Source of the DNA: DAOTTW01 sp034437615
Lineage (GTDB): Bacteria; Chloroflexota; Anaerolineae; Aggregatilineales; Phototrophicaceae
Length of the DNA: 8,623 nucleotides
Direction: 5' to 3'
Assembly (NCBI GenBank): GCA_034437615.1
Contig: DAOTTW010000042.1
Coordinates: 1-8,623 of the forward strand
Shown: in pieces, positions 1 through 6,246 of the stretch
How positions within the stretch are numbered: position 1 is the first letter of the stretch
Layout of the letters: each line of letters starts with the position of its first letter
Translations under genes and position numbers: made by a program
Notes under the pieces: model-generated
The model's database searches: none
What the model saw: only the letters and a program-made list of their open reading frames with translations
Told to the model about the DNA's origin: nothing

Positions 1-360
1 GCCATGCGTGCCGTGATGCAGCTTGAGGAGCAGCACGGCCATGTGCCGCGTGATGTGAGCGCTGACAACCTGGGCTATGACATCGATAGCCGTGACGGGC
101 AGACAGGCCAATTGCGCTTCATTGAGGTGAAGGGTCGGCGTGCGGATGCGGAGACCGTGACCGTGAGCAATAACGAAATCCTGACAGCGTTGAACACGGG
201 TGAGAGCTATGCGCTGGCGTTGGTGTTGATCGCTGACGACGATCAGGTGACAGACGTGAAATACATCTGGGAGCCACCGTTTCAGCCGCCGGATAAGCAC
301 ATTGCCAGTGTAAACTATAGGCTCAAAGCGTTATTATTAAGCGCCAGCAATCCAAGTTGA
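1..360 (+). CDS. C-terminal end of a DUF3883-domain protein (5' partial)
   Basis: The reading frame is open at the first base of the window, so this is the tail of a longer gene. The first ATG at base 4 is probably an internal methionine. The 119 visible residues match my recollection of the DUF3883 (NO VEIN C-terminal-like) domain. The recognisable blocks are PRDVSADNLGYDIDSRD, RFIEVKGR, VSNNEILTAL and a closing SVNYRLKALL. The spacing of the aspartate in GYDI and the E-V-K triad in IEVKGR resembles a PD-(D/E)XK nuclease-type core, as suggested for this domain family; activity here is inference. In known families the domain ends large SNF2/DEAD-type helicases or restriction- and defence-related proteins. 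The upstream part is outside the window, so the full architecture is unknown. A small antitoxin-like gene follows after 50 bp with no visible terminator between them. Confidence 0.75.
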   Translation, partial: AMRAVMQLEEQHGHVPRDVSADNLGYDIDSRDGQTGQLRFIEVKGRRADAETVTVSNNEILTALNTGESYALALVLIADDDQVTDVKYIWEPPFQPPDKHIASVNYRLKALLLSASNPS

Positions 361-410
361 GCGTAGATCAAGCATCGAACTGTGAAGCCTGTTAACGAGG
401 AGGCAAGCCG

Positions 411-659
411 ATGACAACAATTGCCGAAATGACCCTGGATGAATTGAAACAGCTTATTGTCGATCTCATGGAAGAGCGACGCATTAGCTACCTGTTCGGT
501 GATTTGGATATGGTGGAAACTGATTTGGCGTTTGAAGACGAACCAGACGAGCGCAGCCTTGAAGAAGTGTTTGCGTCGATTGAACACAACCGTTGGACGC
601 CACCCGTCGGTTCACCGAGTCCCACCGAAATGCTGCGTCAAGACAGGGACGAACACTAA
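411..659 (+). CDS. Small VapB-like antitoxin candidate of a PIN-type toxin-antitoxin pair
   Basis: This encodes an 82-residue acidic protein. A perfect AGGAGG Shine-Dalgarno at 398-403 lies 7 bases before the ATG, fixing the start. The N-terminus (MTLDELKQLIVDLMEERR) is a predicted amphipathic helix. The C-terminal half carries RSLEEVFASIEHNRWTPP and ends in an LRQDRDEH stretch. I recognise this layout from short antitoxin-like proteins encoded just upstream of PIN-domain toxins in Chloroflexota and cyanobacteria, where the C-terminal part would wrap the toxin. No AbrB or ribbon-helix-helix DNA-binding motif is obvious, so autoregulation by DNA binding is uncertain. Its stop overlaps the ATG of the next frame by one base (TAATG), typical of translationally coupled antitoxin/toxin pairs. 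The toxin itself is truncated, so this antitoxin appears orphaned. Confidence 0.65.
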   Translation: MTTIAEMTLDELKQLIVDLMEERRISYLFGDLDMVETDLAFEDEPDERSLEEVFASIEHNRWTPPVGSPSPTEMLRQDRDEH

Positions 660-769
660 TGCGCTATCTGGTGGATGCCAGTGTGGTTGCTGAATTTCTC
701 ATCACCGGGCCATATACCCACATTCCGCACTTTTGCGTAATTTTTCGTGCTTTTTACGCGAGACCCTGA
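659..769 (+). pseudogene. Truncated PIN-domain (VapC-like) toxin remnant
   Basis: A 36-codon frame begins at the ATG that overlaps the antitoxin stop and ends at TGA 767-769. Its first 20 residues (MRYLVDASVVAEFLITGPYT) are a canonical PIN-domain opening: the first beta strand, then Asp6, which in the family is the first metal-binding acidic residue, then the following helix. After GPYT the residues (HIPHFCVIFRAFYARP) no longer resemble a PIN domain and the DNA becomes AT-rich. Family members are normally about 120-150 residues and need three or four acidic residues spread along the chain, so this fragment cannot be an active ribonuclease. A deletion or insertion-excision that removed most of the toxin is the simplest reading. 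Too short to be found by a length-filtered gene caller. Confidence 0.65.
735..759. repeat. AT-rich inverted repeat between the toxin remnant and lacI
   Basis: GCGTAA (735-740) is complementary to TTACGC (754-759), separated by 13 bases. A second short pair, GCAC (727-730) with GTGC (747-750), interleaves with it. The stretch is clearly more AT-rich than its surroundings and lies between converging genes, so it could mark transcript ends or a rearrangement scar. It lacks the GC-rich stem plus T-run of a standard intrinsic terminator on either strand. Confidence 0.35.
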
Positions 770-783
770 AGAGCCAAGTTGTC

Positions 784-1812
784 TTACCTGGCTGATGCCA
801 TCGGTGCTGCGGTTGATCCACGAATGAGCAGACGTGGCTGCAAAACAGGCAGCGCTTCAGTGCCAGCCACAGCGCCAGCTTCGAGCTGGGCGAGCAAAGC
901 GTCGACGGCCAGCCGCCCCATTTCTTCGATGTCGAATATGATCGTCGTCAATGCTGGCTGCATAAACGCGCCAAAACGGATGTTATCGCAGCCGATGACG
1001 GATAAATCATCTGGCAAGCTGAGGCCCAGGTCATACGCTGCGCGTATCACGCCGATTGCATTCATATCATTATGAGCAAATACAGCAGTCGGGCGATCAT
1101 CCATCCCCAGAAGATGCCTTCCGGCCTGAACGCCATCTTCAGGATGTTCGCCCACCTGGGTAATCAGCGCCTCGTCCAACGGTAGGCCCGCTTCTGCAAG
1201 CGCAACGCAATAGCCCCGATAGCGGTTTTTATGGTGCGCGTTCACGGTGTGACGTGCGACGTGGGCAATTCGGCGGTGACCAAGCTCAATCAGGTGGCGC
1301 GTGGCGATGTACCCTATCTGGACTTCATCAGCCAGGATGCTGGGGAAGATTTCGCTGCCGTAATCAAGCAGAATCACCGGCGGATCAATGCCGCGCAGCG
1401 TTTCAAGCATCTCATTCGTTGGTTCTATGTCCCCTGTTGGCATCAGCATGATGCCTGCCACCTGATTGAGTACGAGTTGATCCAGGTAGCGCTGCGTCCG
1501 GCTTTGGCTACCGCCGGAGTTGCATAACATCACAGCATAGCCTACAGCGTCAAAGGCGCTCTCGACGACACGTGCGACCTGCCCATAAAACGGATTCGCT
1601 GTATCCGGCACAACCAGCCCGATAATCCTCGTCTGTTGCTTGCGCAGGCTGCTGGCCAGCGCGTTGGGGCGATACCCTAGCTCCTCGATGGCCTGTTGCA
1701 CCCGCTGACGTGTTGCGTCGGATACAGAACGTGGCCCGTTGTTGACCACATAGGACACCGTTGATTCCGAAACGCCAGCCTGACGAGCAACCTGCTTGCG
1801 CGTGACCTTCAT
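784..1812 (-). CDS. LacI-family transcriptional repressor
   Basis: This 342-residue protein has the normal LacI-family length and layout. The N-terminal helix-turn-helix spans about residues 3-25 (VTRKQVARQAGVSESTVSYV). It is followed by the GYRPNALASSL hinge helix, whose Leu56 is the residue that in this family wedges into the central CpG of the operator. Residues from about 61 onward form the periplasmic-binding-protein-like effector domain, opening with IIGLVVPDTANPFYGQV. Later blocks are RHLIELGHRRIAHV, PTAVFAHNDMNAIGVIRA and LSVIGCDNIRFGAFMQPALTTI, all typical of intact members. The gene is divergent from the transporter operon across 186 bp holding a palindromic operator candidate. It therefore probably represses the operon and itself until a small ligand, likely sugar-like, binds. 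The ligand cannot be deduced. The ATG start gives a full helix-turn-helix; the ribosome site upstream is weak (GGAT about 10 bases away). Confidence 0.95.
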   Translation of the reverse strand: MKVTRKQVARQAGVSESTVSYVVNNGPRSVSDATRQRVQQAIEELGYRPNALASSLRKQQTRIIGLVVPDTANPFYGQVARVVESAFDAVGYAVMLCNSGGSQSRTQRYLDQLVLNQVAGIMLMPTGDIEPTNEMLETLRGIDPPVILLDYGSEIFPSILADEVQIGYIATRHLIELGHRRIAHVARHTVNAHHKNRYRGYCVALAEAGLPLDEALITQVGEHPEDGVQAGRHLLGMDDRPTAVFAHNDMNAIGVIRAAYDLGLSLPDDLSVIGCDNIRFGAFMQPALTTIIFDIEEMGRLAVDALLAQLEAGAVAGTEALPVLQPRLLIRGSTAAPMASAR

Positions 1813-1856
1813 GTGTCTGATCCGTTGTTTTGAAATTTAAAAGGACCTTAATTGGC

Positions 1857-1885
1857 ATTTTACTGTATGTATCGACACGTGTCGA
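1857..1885 (-). promoter_or_regulatory. Candidate sigma-70-type promoter of the lacI-family gene
   Basis: Reading on the minus strand, TCGACA (1885-1880) matches the -35 consensus at five of six positions. TAAAAT (1862-1857) matches the -10 consensus at five of six, and the spacing is 17 bp. Transcription would start near 1850, giving a leader of about 38 bases before the ATG at 1812. The -35 lies inside the palindromic operator candidate, which predicts negative autoregulation. Confidence 0.5.
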
Positions 1886-1887
1886 TA
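1870..1887. promoter_or_regulatory. Candidate LacI-family operator (perfect 18-bp palindrome)
   Basis: TATCGACACGTGTCGATA is a perfect inverted repeat with no spacer, centred on the CpG at 1878/1879. LacI-family operators are typically even-length palindromes of this size with a central CG. The site lies in the gap between the divergent lacI-type gene and the transporter operon. It covers the -35 of the candidate lacI promoter and abuts a -10 candidate for the operon, so an occupied site would block both. Direct binding is inferred. Confidence 0.75.
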
Positions 1888-1891
1888 TACT
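1886..1891 (+). promoter_or_regulatory. Candidate -10 element for the transporter operon
   Basis: TATACT matches the -10 consensus at five of six positions, faces the solute-binding protein gene and overlaps the right end of the operator palindrome. No good -35 is present at 16-18 bp spacing (CTGTAT at 1863-1868 is poor), so an activator, an extended contact or a different -10 is possible. If used, the mRNA leader would be about 100 bases. Confidence 0.35.
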
Positions 1892-1935
1892 CTGCACTGA
1901 CGCAAAATTCTGGATCCAAATTTGCCGCAAGAACC

Positions 1936-1954
1936 GTCTACAGCGTCTGTAGGC
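1936..1954 (+). promoter_or_regulatory. Leader inverted repeat CTACAG-CGT-CTGTAG
   Basis: CTACAG (1938-1943) and CTGTAG (1947-1952) are perfect complements around a 3-base centre. A U-G and a G-C pair extend the stem at its base. It lies 45 bases before the start of the solute-binding protein gene, within the probable 5' leader. It could be a second protein-binding dyad or a small RNA hairpin. Just upstream, 1902-1925 holds a weaker inverted repeat (GCAAA with TTTGC) around TGGATCCA. The role of both is unknown. Confidence 0.35.
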
Positions 1955-1998
1955 ATCAATCACACATTGAGTGTTATCCACAAGAAAGGCTAAGCTGA

Positions 1999-3966
1999 AT
2001 GAATAAACTGAATCGCCTTGTGCTGCTGCTGGCCCTCTGCACCGTTCTGCTCGTCGTCGGAGTGACGGCAGTTGTGGCGCAGGAAGCAAGCACTGATGTC
2101 GCCTGTGAAGCATACAACGAAGCGCCCGAATTGGCCGAGCGTGTCGCGGCGGGTGAACTGCCCCCGGTTGCGGAGCGCCTGCCTGTTAATCCTCGCGTCG
2201 TTGAACCCGCCGAAGAGATCGGCCAGTATGGTGGTCAGATGTTTGACCGTTATGATGGTGGCCGCCTCGCTGAGTTCCGTCAATTCGGCTACGAGGGCCT
2301 GGTACGCTGGAGCGTGGACGGTAGCGAAGTCATCCCGAACATTGCCGAAGGCTGGGAGATCAGCGCAGATGGCACGACTTACACCTTCTTCCTGCGCGAA
2401 GGCATGAAGTGGTCCGACGGTGAACCTTTCACTGCCGACGACATCGTGTTCTGGTGGGAACAAGTCGAGACCAACGCGAACATCAACCCCGGTGGCCCCT
2501 ACTGGTATTATGTGGTGGATGGCGAGCCGATGACCGTCACCAAGATCGACGATTACACCGTCCAGTTCCAATTCGCACAGCCCTACGGCCTGTTCCTGCA
2601 AAACCTATCGGCATCCTATGGTGTGCGCGTGACGCAGTTCCCAGAGCACTACGTGAGCCAGTTCAGCATGGAACTCAACCCTGAAGGCGTGGCCGAGATG
2701 ATGGCCGAAGCCGGTGCCGAAGAATATGGCCCCTGGTGGATCAGCCGCGTGGGTAGCTATGGCCAGGATTCCGAATACAACGATCCGAACCGCCCCTCCT
2801 TGCAGCCCTGGGTTCCGACGGAACCGATCCGCGGCAGAGAGCGCTTCAGCTTCGTGCGCAACCCGTACTACTTCAAGATCGACCCGGCCTGCAACCAGCT
2901 TCCGTATATTGACGAGCGCGTATTCAGCCTCATCACCGACCCCGAAGTTGCGCTGCTAGCGACCATCGAAGGCCGTGACAGCCTCTCCAACCGTGAGGTC
3001 AGCCAACCGCCGAACCGTGCCGTTTACTTCGATAACATGGAATCCGGCAACTATCGCTTTGTGGATGTCATCAACAGCGACTTTAACGCCATGCTGTTGC
3101 ACCTCAAGCTGACGCACCCGGATGAGGCTATTGCCAGCGTGCTGCAAGACATCAACTTCCGTATCGGTCTGTCGCAAGCAATGGACCGCCAGACGGTGAT
3201 TGATACGGTCTACATTGGCCAGGGCATCCCGCATCAGCAGGCCCCGCGCCCCGAATCGCCCTTCTACGACGAGCGCCTCGCCACGCAATACACCGAATAT
3301 GACGTGGACGCCGCCAACGCCGCGCTGGACCAGGTGCTGCCGGAAAAGGACGCCGAGGGCTTCCGCTTGCTGCCGAACGGCGAGCGCTTCACCTTTAACG
3401 TCGTCGTTAACCAGGGCTTCCGTCCCGATTGGGTTGACGTGATGCAGCTTGTCGAGCGCGACTGGGAAGCCGTCGGCATCGACACCAACCCGGTTGTCGT
3501 CAGTGATGACATCTGGCGCGTGCGTGCCCGCGACAACGACATCCACGCTTATGTGTGGGCAGGCGAAAATGGCACCGGCCTGCTGCCACTGGTAGCCGCA
3601 GGTGGTTACATCCCAGAAGCAGCCTCAGGTTGGAGCGCATGGAACACTATGCGTAACAACCCGGATGCCGAAACGTCTGATGAACCCGTTGAGCCGCCAG
3701 CAGGCATCCAGCGACAATATGAGATCGTTGAGGAACTGCGCCAGGCCACCTCGCTGGAAGCGCAGACCGAGCTGATGAACGAAATGCTGGAACTGGCCGC
3801 CGATCAGTTCTTCACGATTGGCCTCAGCCTGCCGATGGGCGATTACCGCGTCGCCGCCAACTACTTGCGTAACGTGCCAGAACCGCTGATCGCTGGTTGG
3901 CTGTACCCTGGCCCGGCTCCGGCCAACTTTGAAACCTTCTACGTTGATCCGAGCCTTCAGCAGTAA
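1999..3966 (+). CDS. Extracellular solute-binding protein of an Opp/Dpp-type ABC importer (SBP_bac_5 family)
   Basis: This 655-residue exported protein would capture the transported ligand outside the cell and hand it to the two permeases encoded downstream. Residues 1-27 form a signal peptide: Lys3/Arg6, a long hydrophobic core, and a V-V-A cleavage site before Gln28. Cys14 lies inside the core without a proper lipobox, so a lipoprotein is unlikely. Hallmarks of SBP_bac_5 include GYEGLVRW near 97-104, LREGMKWSDGEPFTADD at 132-148 and NFRIGLSQAMDRQ at 386-398. Before the main domain, APELAERVAAGELPPVAERLP is typical of a long subfamily that, as I recall, often sits in LacI-linked operons and is sometimes linked to oligosaccharides. 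Ligand specificity cannot be read. The ATG at 1999 has AGAAAGG (1983-1989) 9 bases upstream. It is first in the operon, 186 bp from the divergent repressor. Confidence 0.93.
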   Translation: MNKLNRLVLLLALCTVLLVVGVTAVVAQEASTDVACEAYNEAPELAERVAAGELPPVAERLPVNPRVVEPAEEIGQYGGQMFDRYDGGRLAEFRQFGYEGLVRWSVDGSEVIPNIAEGWEISADGTTYTFFLREGMKWSDGEPFTADDIVFWWEQVETNANINPGGPYWYYVVDGEPMTVTKIDDYTVQFQFAQPYGLFLQNLSASYGVRVTQFPEHYVSQFSMELNPEGVAEMMAEAGAEEYGPWWISRVGSYGQDSEYNDPNRPSLQPWVPTEPIRGRERFSFVRNPYYFKIDPACNQLPYIDERVFSLITDPEVALLATIEGRDSLSNREVSQPPNRAVYFDNMESGNYRFVDVINSDFNAMLLHLKLTHPDEAIASVLQDINFRIGLSQAMDRQTVIDTVYIGQGIPHQQAPRPESPFYDERLATQYTEYDVDAANAALDQVLPEKDAEGFRLLPNGERFTFNVVVNQGFRPDWVDVMQLVERDWEAVGIDTNPVVVSDDIWRVRARDNDIHAYVWAGENGTGLLPLVAAGGYIPEAASGWSAWNTMRNNPDAETSDEPVEPPAGIQRQYEIVEELRQATSLEAQTELMNEMLELAADQFFTIGLSLPMGDYRVAANYLRNVPEPLIAGWLYPGPAPANFETFYVDPSLQQ

Positions 3967-3970
3967 CTAA

Positions 3971-4014
3971 GGCATCCATACGATGCTATTGGGGTGCAGC
4001 AGACGTTGCACCCC
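3971..4014 (+). promoter_or_regulatory. Tandem hairpins between binding-protein and permease genes
   Basis: A small stem (GCATC 3972-3976 with GATGC 3982-3986) is followed by a strong one, GGGGTGCA (3991-3998) with TGCACCCC (4007-4014), an 8-bp perfect stem with an 8-base loop. No T-run follows, so this is not a classical intrinsic terminator. In other ABC importer operons, such intergenic structures protect the 3' end of the binding-protein mRNA and reduce permease expression; the same role here is inference. The rest of the 89-bp gap holds only the AGAAGG ribosome site of the next gene. Confidence 0.6.
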
Positions 4015-4055
4015 GTAACTTTCTTACGTTTACGTAGCAGAGAAGGTCTTGCCTC

Positions 4056-5042
4056 ATGGCCCAGTATGTGATTAAACGCTTCCTCTACATGATCCCCACC
4101 GTCATTGCCATTTCTATTGTGTCGTTCGTCATCATCAACCTGCCACCTGGGGATTTCGTCGACCGCATGGTGACGGAAAGGCGGCAAAGCGGCGAGATCA
4201 TCACGGCTGAGGAAGAGGCAGGTCTACGCCAAATCTACGGCCTGGATAAGCCGCTACCAGCGCAGTACCTCGATTGGGTCAGTGGCATCGTCCTCAGGGG
4301 CGAGTTTGGCTACTCCTTCCGCTGGAACCAGCCGGTAGAGGACCTCATCTGGCAACGTCTGTCGCTGACGTTTTTGCTGTCGTTTACGACCTTGTTGTTT
4401 ATTTGGGTGGTCGCCATCCCCATCGGCATCTATTCAGCGATCAGGCAATACTCTATCGGGGATTACGTGGTGACGTTTATCGGTTTTATCGGCCTCGCCA
4501 CCCCAAACTTTCTGATTGCGCTGGTGTTGCTATACGTCTCTTTTCGCTACTTCGGTCAGAGCGTCGGCGGTCTGTTCTCGCCGGAATATATCGACGCACC
4601 CTGGAGCATCGACAAGGTGCTGGATTTACTCAGCCACCTCTGGATTCCGATGGTCGTGCTTGGGACGGCGGGCACAGCGGGGTTGGTCCGCACGTTACGC
4701 GCAAATTTGCTGGACGAATTGCGCCGCCCCTACGTGGTCACTGCACGCAGCAAAGGCTTGCCGGAATGGTGGCTGCACATCAAATACCCGCTGCGTCATG
4801 CGCTCAATCCCTTCGTCAGCAGCCTTAGCGATGTCTTTGTGGCGCTGGTTTCCGGCGAGACGATTGTGGCGATTGTGCTCAGTTTGCAGACGACCGGCCC
4901 CTTGCTGCTGGATGCACTGCGCACGCAGGATATGTTCCTGGCAGGTAGCTTCATCTTGATGCTGAGCCTGTTGGCGGTGTTTGGCACACTCGTTTCTGAT
5001 CTACTGTTAGCGTGGCTTGACCCACGCATTCGCTTCAAGTAG
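4056..5042 (+). CDS. ABC transporter permease, DppB/OppB type
   Basis: This 328-residue inner-membrane protein would form one half of the translocation pore with the next gene product. It has about six membrane segments. The first, at about residues 9-30, follows MAQYVIKRFLYMIPT, the standard start of this family. A loop follows with LRQIYGLDKPLPAQYLDW and GEFGYSFRWNQPV, also family hallmarks, and the second membrane segment is at about 102-126. The EAA-type cytoplasmic loop that contacts the ATPase is seen as YVVTARSKGLP (226-236) followed by YPLRHALNPFVSSL. The C-terminus DLLLAWLDPRIRF is typical. Length is normal. AGAAGG (4041-4046) lies 9 bases before the ATG. The downstream permease begins only 12 bp after the stop, so the two are surely co-transcribed. 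Confidence 0.95.
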   Translation: MAQYVIKRFLYMIPTVIAISIVSFVIINLPPGDFVDRMVTERRQSGEIITAEEEAGLRQIYGLDKPLPAQYLDWVSGIVLRGEFGYSFRWNQPVEDLIWQRLSLTFLLSFTTLLFIWVVAIPIGIYSAIRQYSIGDYVVTFIGFIGLATPNFLIALVLLYVSFRYFGQSVGGLFSPEYIDAPWSIDKVLDLLSHLWIPMVVLGTAGTAGLVRTLRANLLDELRRPYVVTARSKGLPEWWLHIKYPLRHALNPFVSSLSDVFVALVSGETIVAIVLSLQTTGPLLLDALRTQDMFLAGSFILMLSLLAVFGTLVSDLLLAWLDPRIRFK

Positions 5043-5054
5043 AGGGTATCTTTC

Positions 5055-6197
5055 ATGGCAGGATCACAACTCCCTTTGAATACGCCGACCTCTGGCTTGA
5101 TGTCGGCTGAAACAAGCGATAAGCGTGCGGTTGGGGCCAGCCAATGGCGGCTCATCTGGTGGAAATTCCGCAAGCACCGCCTGGCGATGCTCGGCGGTAT
5201 TGTCACGGTTAGCATCTATCTGATTGCCATCTTCGCGGATTTTTTCGCGCCGTTCCCACCGGATCGCTTCTCTGCGAATCATACCTATGCGCCACCACAG
5301 ACGCTGCACCTGTTTGACGAAGGTCGTTTGGCCCCCTACGTCAACGGTTACACCGTCGAAATTGATTACAACGCCGGGCGGCGTAACTTCGTGATTGACC
5401 CAACGGTGAAGCATCGCGTGCAACTCTTTGTGGAAGGCGAGCCATATAAGCTGCTGGGCTTATTCGAAACCAACATCCGCTTAATCGGCCCTGTTGACCA
5501 GAGCGCCCCCATGTACCTGCTGGGGGCAGACCGCCTGGGGCAGGATGTATTCAGCCGCACGATCTACGGTACACGGGTCTCGATGACAATCGGCCTGATC
5601 GGTGTGACACTGAGCCTGTTTTTCGGCATCTTGCTCGGTGGCATCTCAGGCTATTTCGGCGGCTGGGTCGACAACCTCATCCAACGCCTGATCGAATTTT
5701 TGCAATCGCTGCCGTCTATCCCCCTATGGATCGGCCTGGCGGCGGCGATCCCGGTGAGCGTGCCGCCGTTGCAGGTTTACTTCCTGATTACGATCATCCT
5801 GTCCGTGATCGGCTGGACGGGGCTGGCCCGTGTGGTGCGCGGCAAATTCTATGCACTCAAAACCGAGGATTTCGTCAAGGCGGCGCGGCTGGATGGCTGT
5901 AGCACCTTGCGTATCATCCTGCGCCACATGGTGCCCTCGTTTATGAGCCACATCATCGCGGTCGTCACACTAGCCATCCCCGGTATGATTATCGCCGAGA
6001 CCTCGCTCAGCTTCCTCGGCATCGGCCTGCGCCCGCCGGTGGTGAGTTGGGGCGTATTGCTCCAGGAAGCGCAAAATATCCGTTCAATTTCAACTGCGCC
6101 CTGGCTGTTCGCGCCCGGTGTCGCCGTTGTCATTGCGGTGCTAGCGCTGAACTTCCTGGGTGATGGCTTGCGTGATGCGGCTGACCCCTATGCCTAA
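5055..6197 (+). CDS. ABC transporter permease, DppC/OppC type, with enlarged external loop
   Basis: This is a 380-residue inner-membrane protein pairing with the upstream DppB-type permease. An OppC_N-like segment (WWKFRKHRLAMLGG, then the first membrane helix at about 43-66) is followed by about 100 extracytoplasmic residues. That stretch ends in the conserved YLLGADRLGQDVFSRTIYGTR. The remaining membrane helices run from about residue 176 to the end. The EAA motif EDFVKAARLDG lies at 271-281, and the family blocks ETSLSFLGIGLRPP, SWGVLLQEA and NFLGDGLRDAADP are present. E. coli DppC is about 300 residues, so the loop accounts for most of the extra length. Long loops of this kind occur in a subset of Gram-positive and thermophile importers. 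AGAGGG (5041-5046) precedes the ATG by 8 bases. Confidence 0.94.
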   Translation: MAGSQLPLNTPTSGLMSAETSDKRAVGASQWRLIWWKFRKHRLAMLGGIVTVSIYLIAIFADFFAPFPPDRFSANHTYAPPQTLHLFDEGRLAPYVNGYTVEIDYNAGRRNFVIDPTVKHRVQLFVEGEPYKLLGLFETNIRLIGPVDQSAPMYLLGADRLGQDVFSRTIYGTRVSMTIGLIGVTLSLFFGILLGGISGYFGGWVDNLIQRLIEFLQSLPSIPLWIGLAAAIPVSVPPLQVYFLITIILSVIGWTGLARVVRGKFYALKTEDFVKAARLDGCSTLRIILRHMVPSFMSHIIAVVTLAIPGMIIAETSLSFLGIGLRPPVVSWGVLLQEAQNIRSISTAPWLFAPGVAVVIAVLALNFLGDGLRDAADPYA

Positions 6198-6233
6198 CGG
6201 ACCGATGCGCCTAGCTGACCAAGCGGGATACCT

Positions 6234-6240
6234 AAAGGAA
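6234..6240 (+). promoter_or_regulatory. Ribosome-binding site deciding the ATPase start
   Basis: AAAGGAA lies 6 bases before the ATG at 6247 and selects it over the in-frame ATGs at 6160 and 6205. Those would add residues unlike the family N-terminus; the 6160 start would also overlap the permease gene by 38 bp. Confidence 0.7.
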
Positions 6241-6246
6241 GCATAC

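Noticed and set aside
2026..2042. Lipoprotein signal with Cys14 of the binding protein
   Set aside because: The residue before the cysteine is leucine, not a small residue, and the hydrophobic core continues past it; a type I cleavage after residue 27 fits better.
1550..2113. 187-codon minus-strand frame crossing the intergenic region and the start of lacI
   Set aside because: It overlaps the LacI-family gene in another frame and crosses the operator and promoter region; the protein has no family features.
1990..2601. 203-codon open frame on the minus strand inside the binding-protein gene
   Set aside because: It lies antisense to a well-recognised gene, has no family resemblance and is explained by codon bias of the real frame.
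2956..3546. 196-codon open frame on the minus strand inside the binding-protein gene
   Set aside because: Antisense shadow with no recognisable motif and no ribosome site that I could see.
3991..4014. Intrinsic terminator ending transcription after the binding-protein gene
   Set aside because: The stem is good but no T-run follows and the downstream permease clearly belongs to the same operon; full termination is unlikely.
6160..6246. Upstream start of the ATPase at 6160
   Set aside because: It would overlap the permease gene by 38 bp and add 29 atypical residues, whereas 6247 has a clear ribosome site and a family-like N-terminus.
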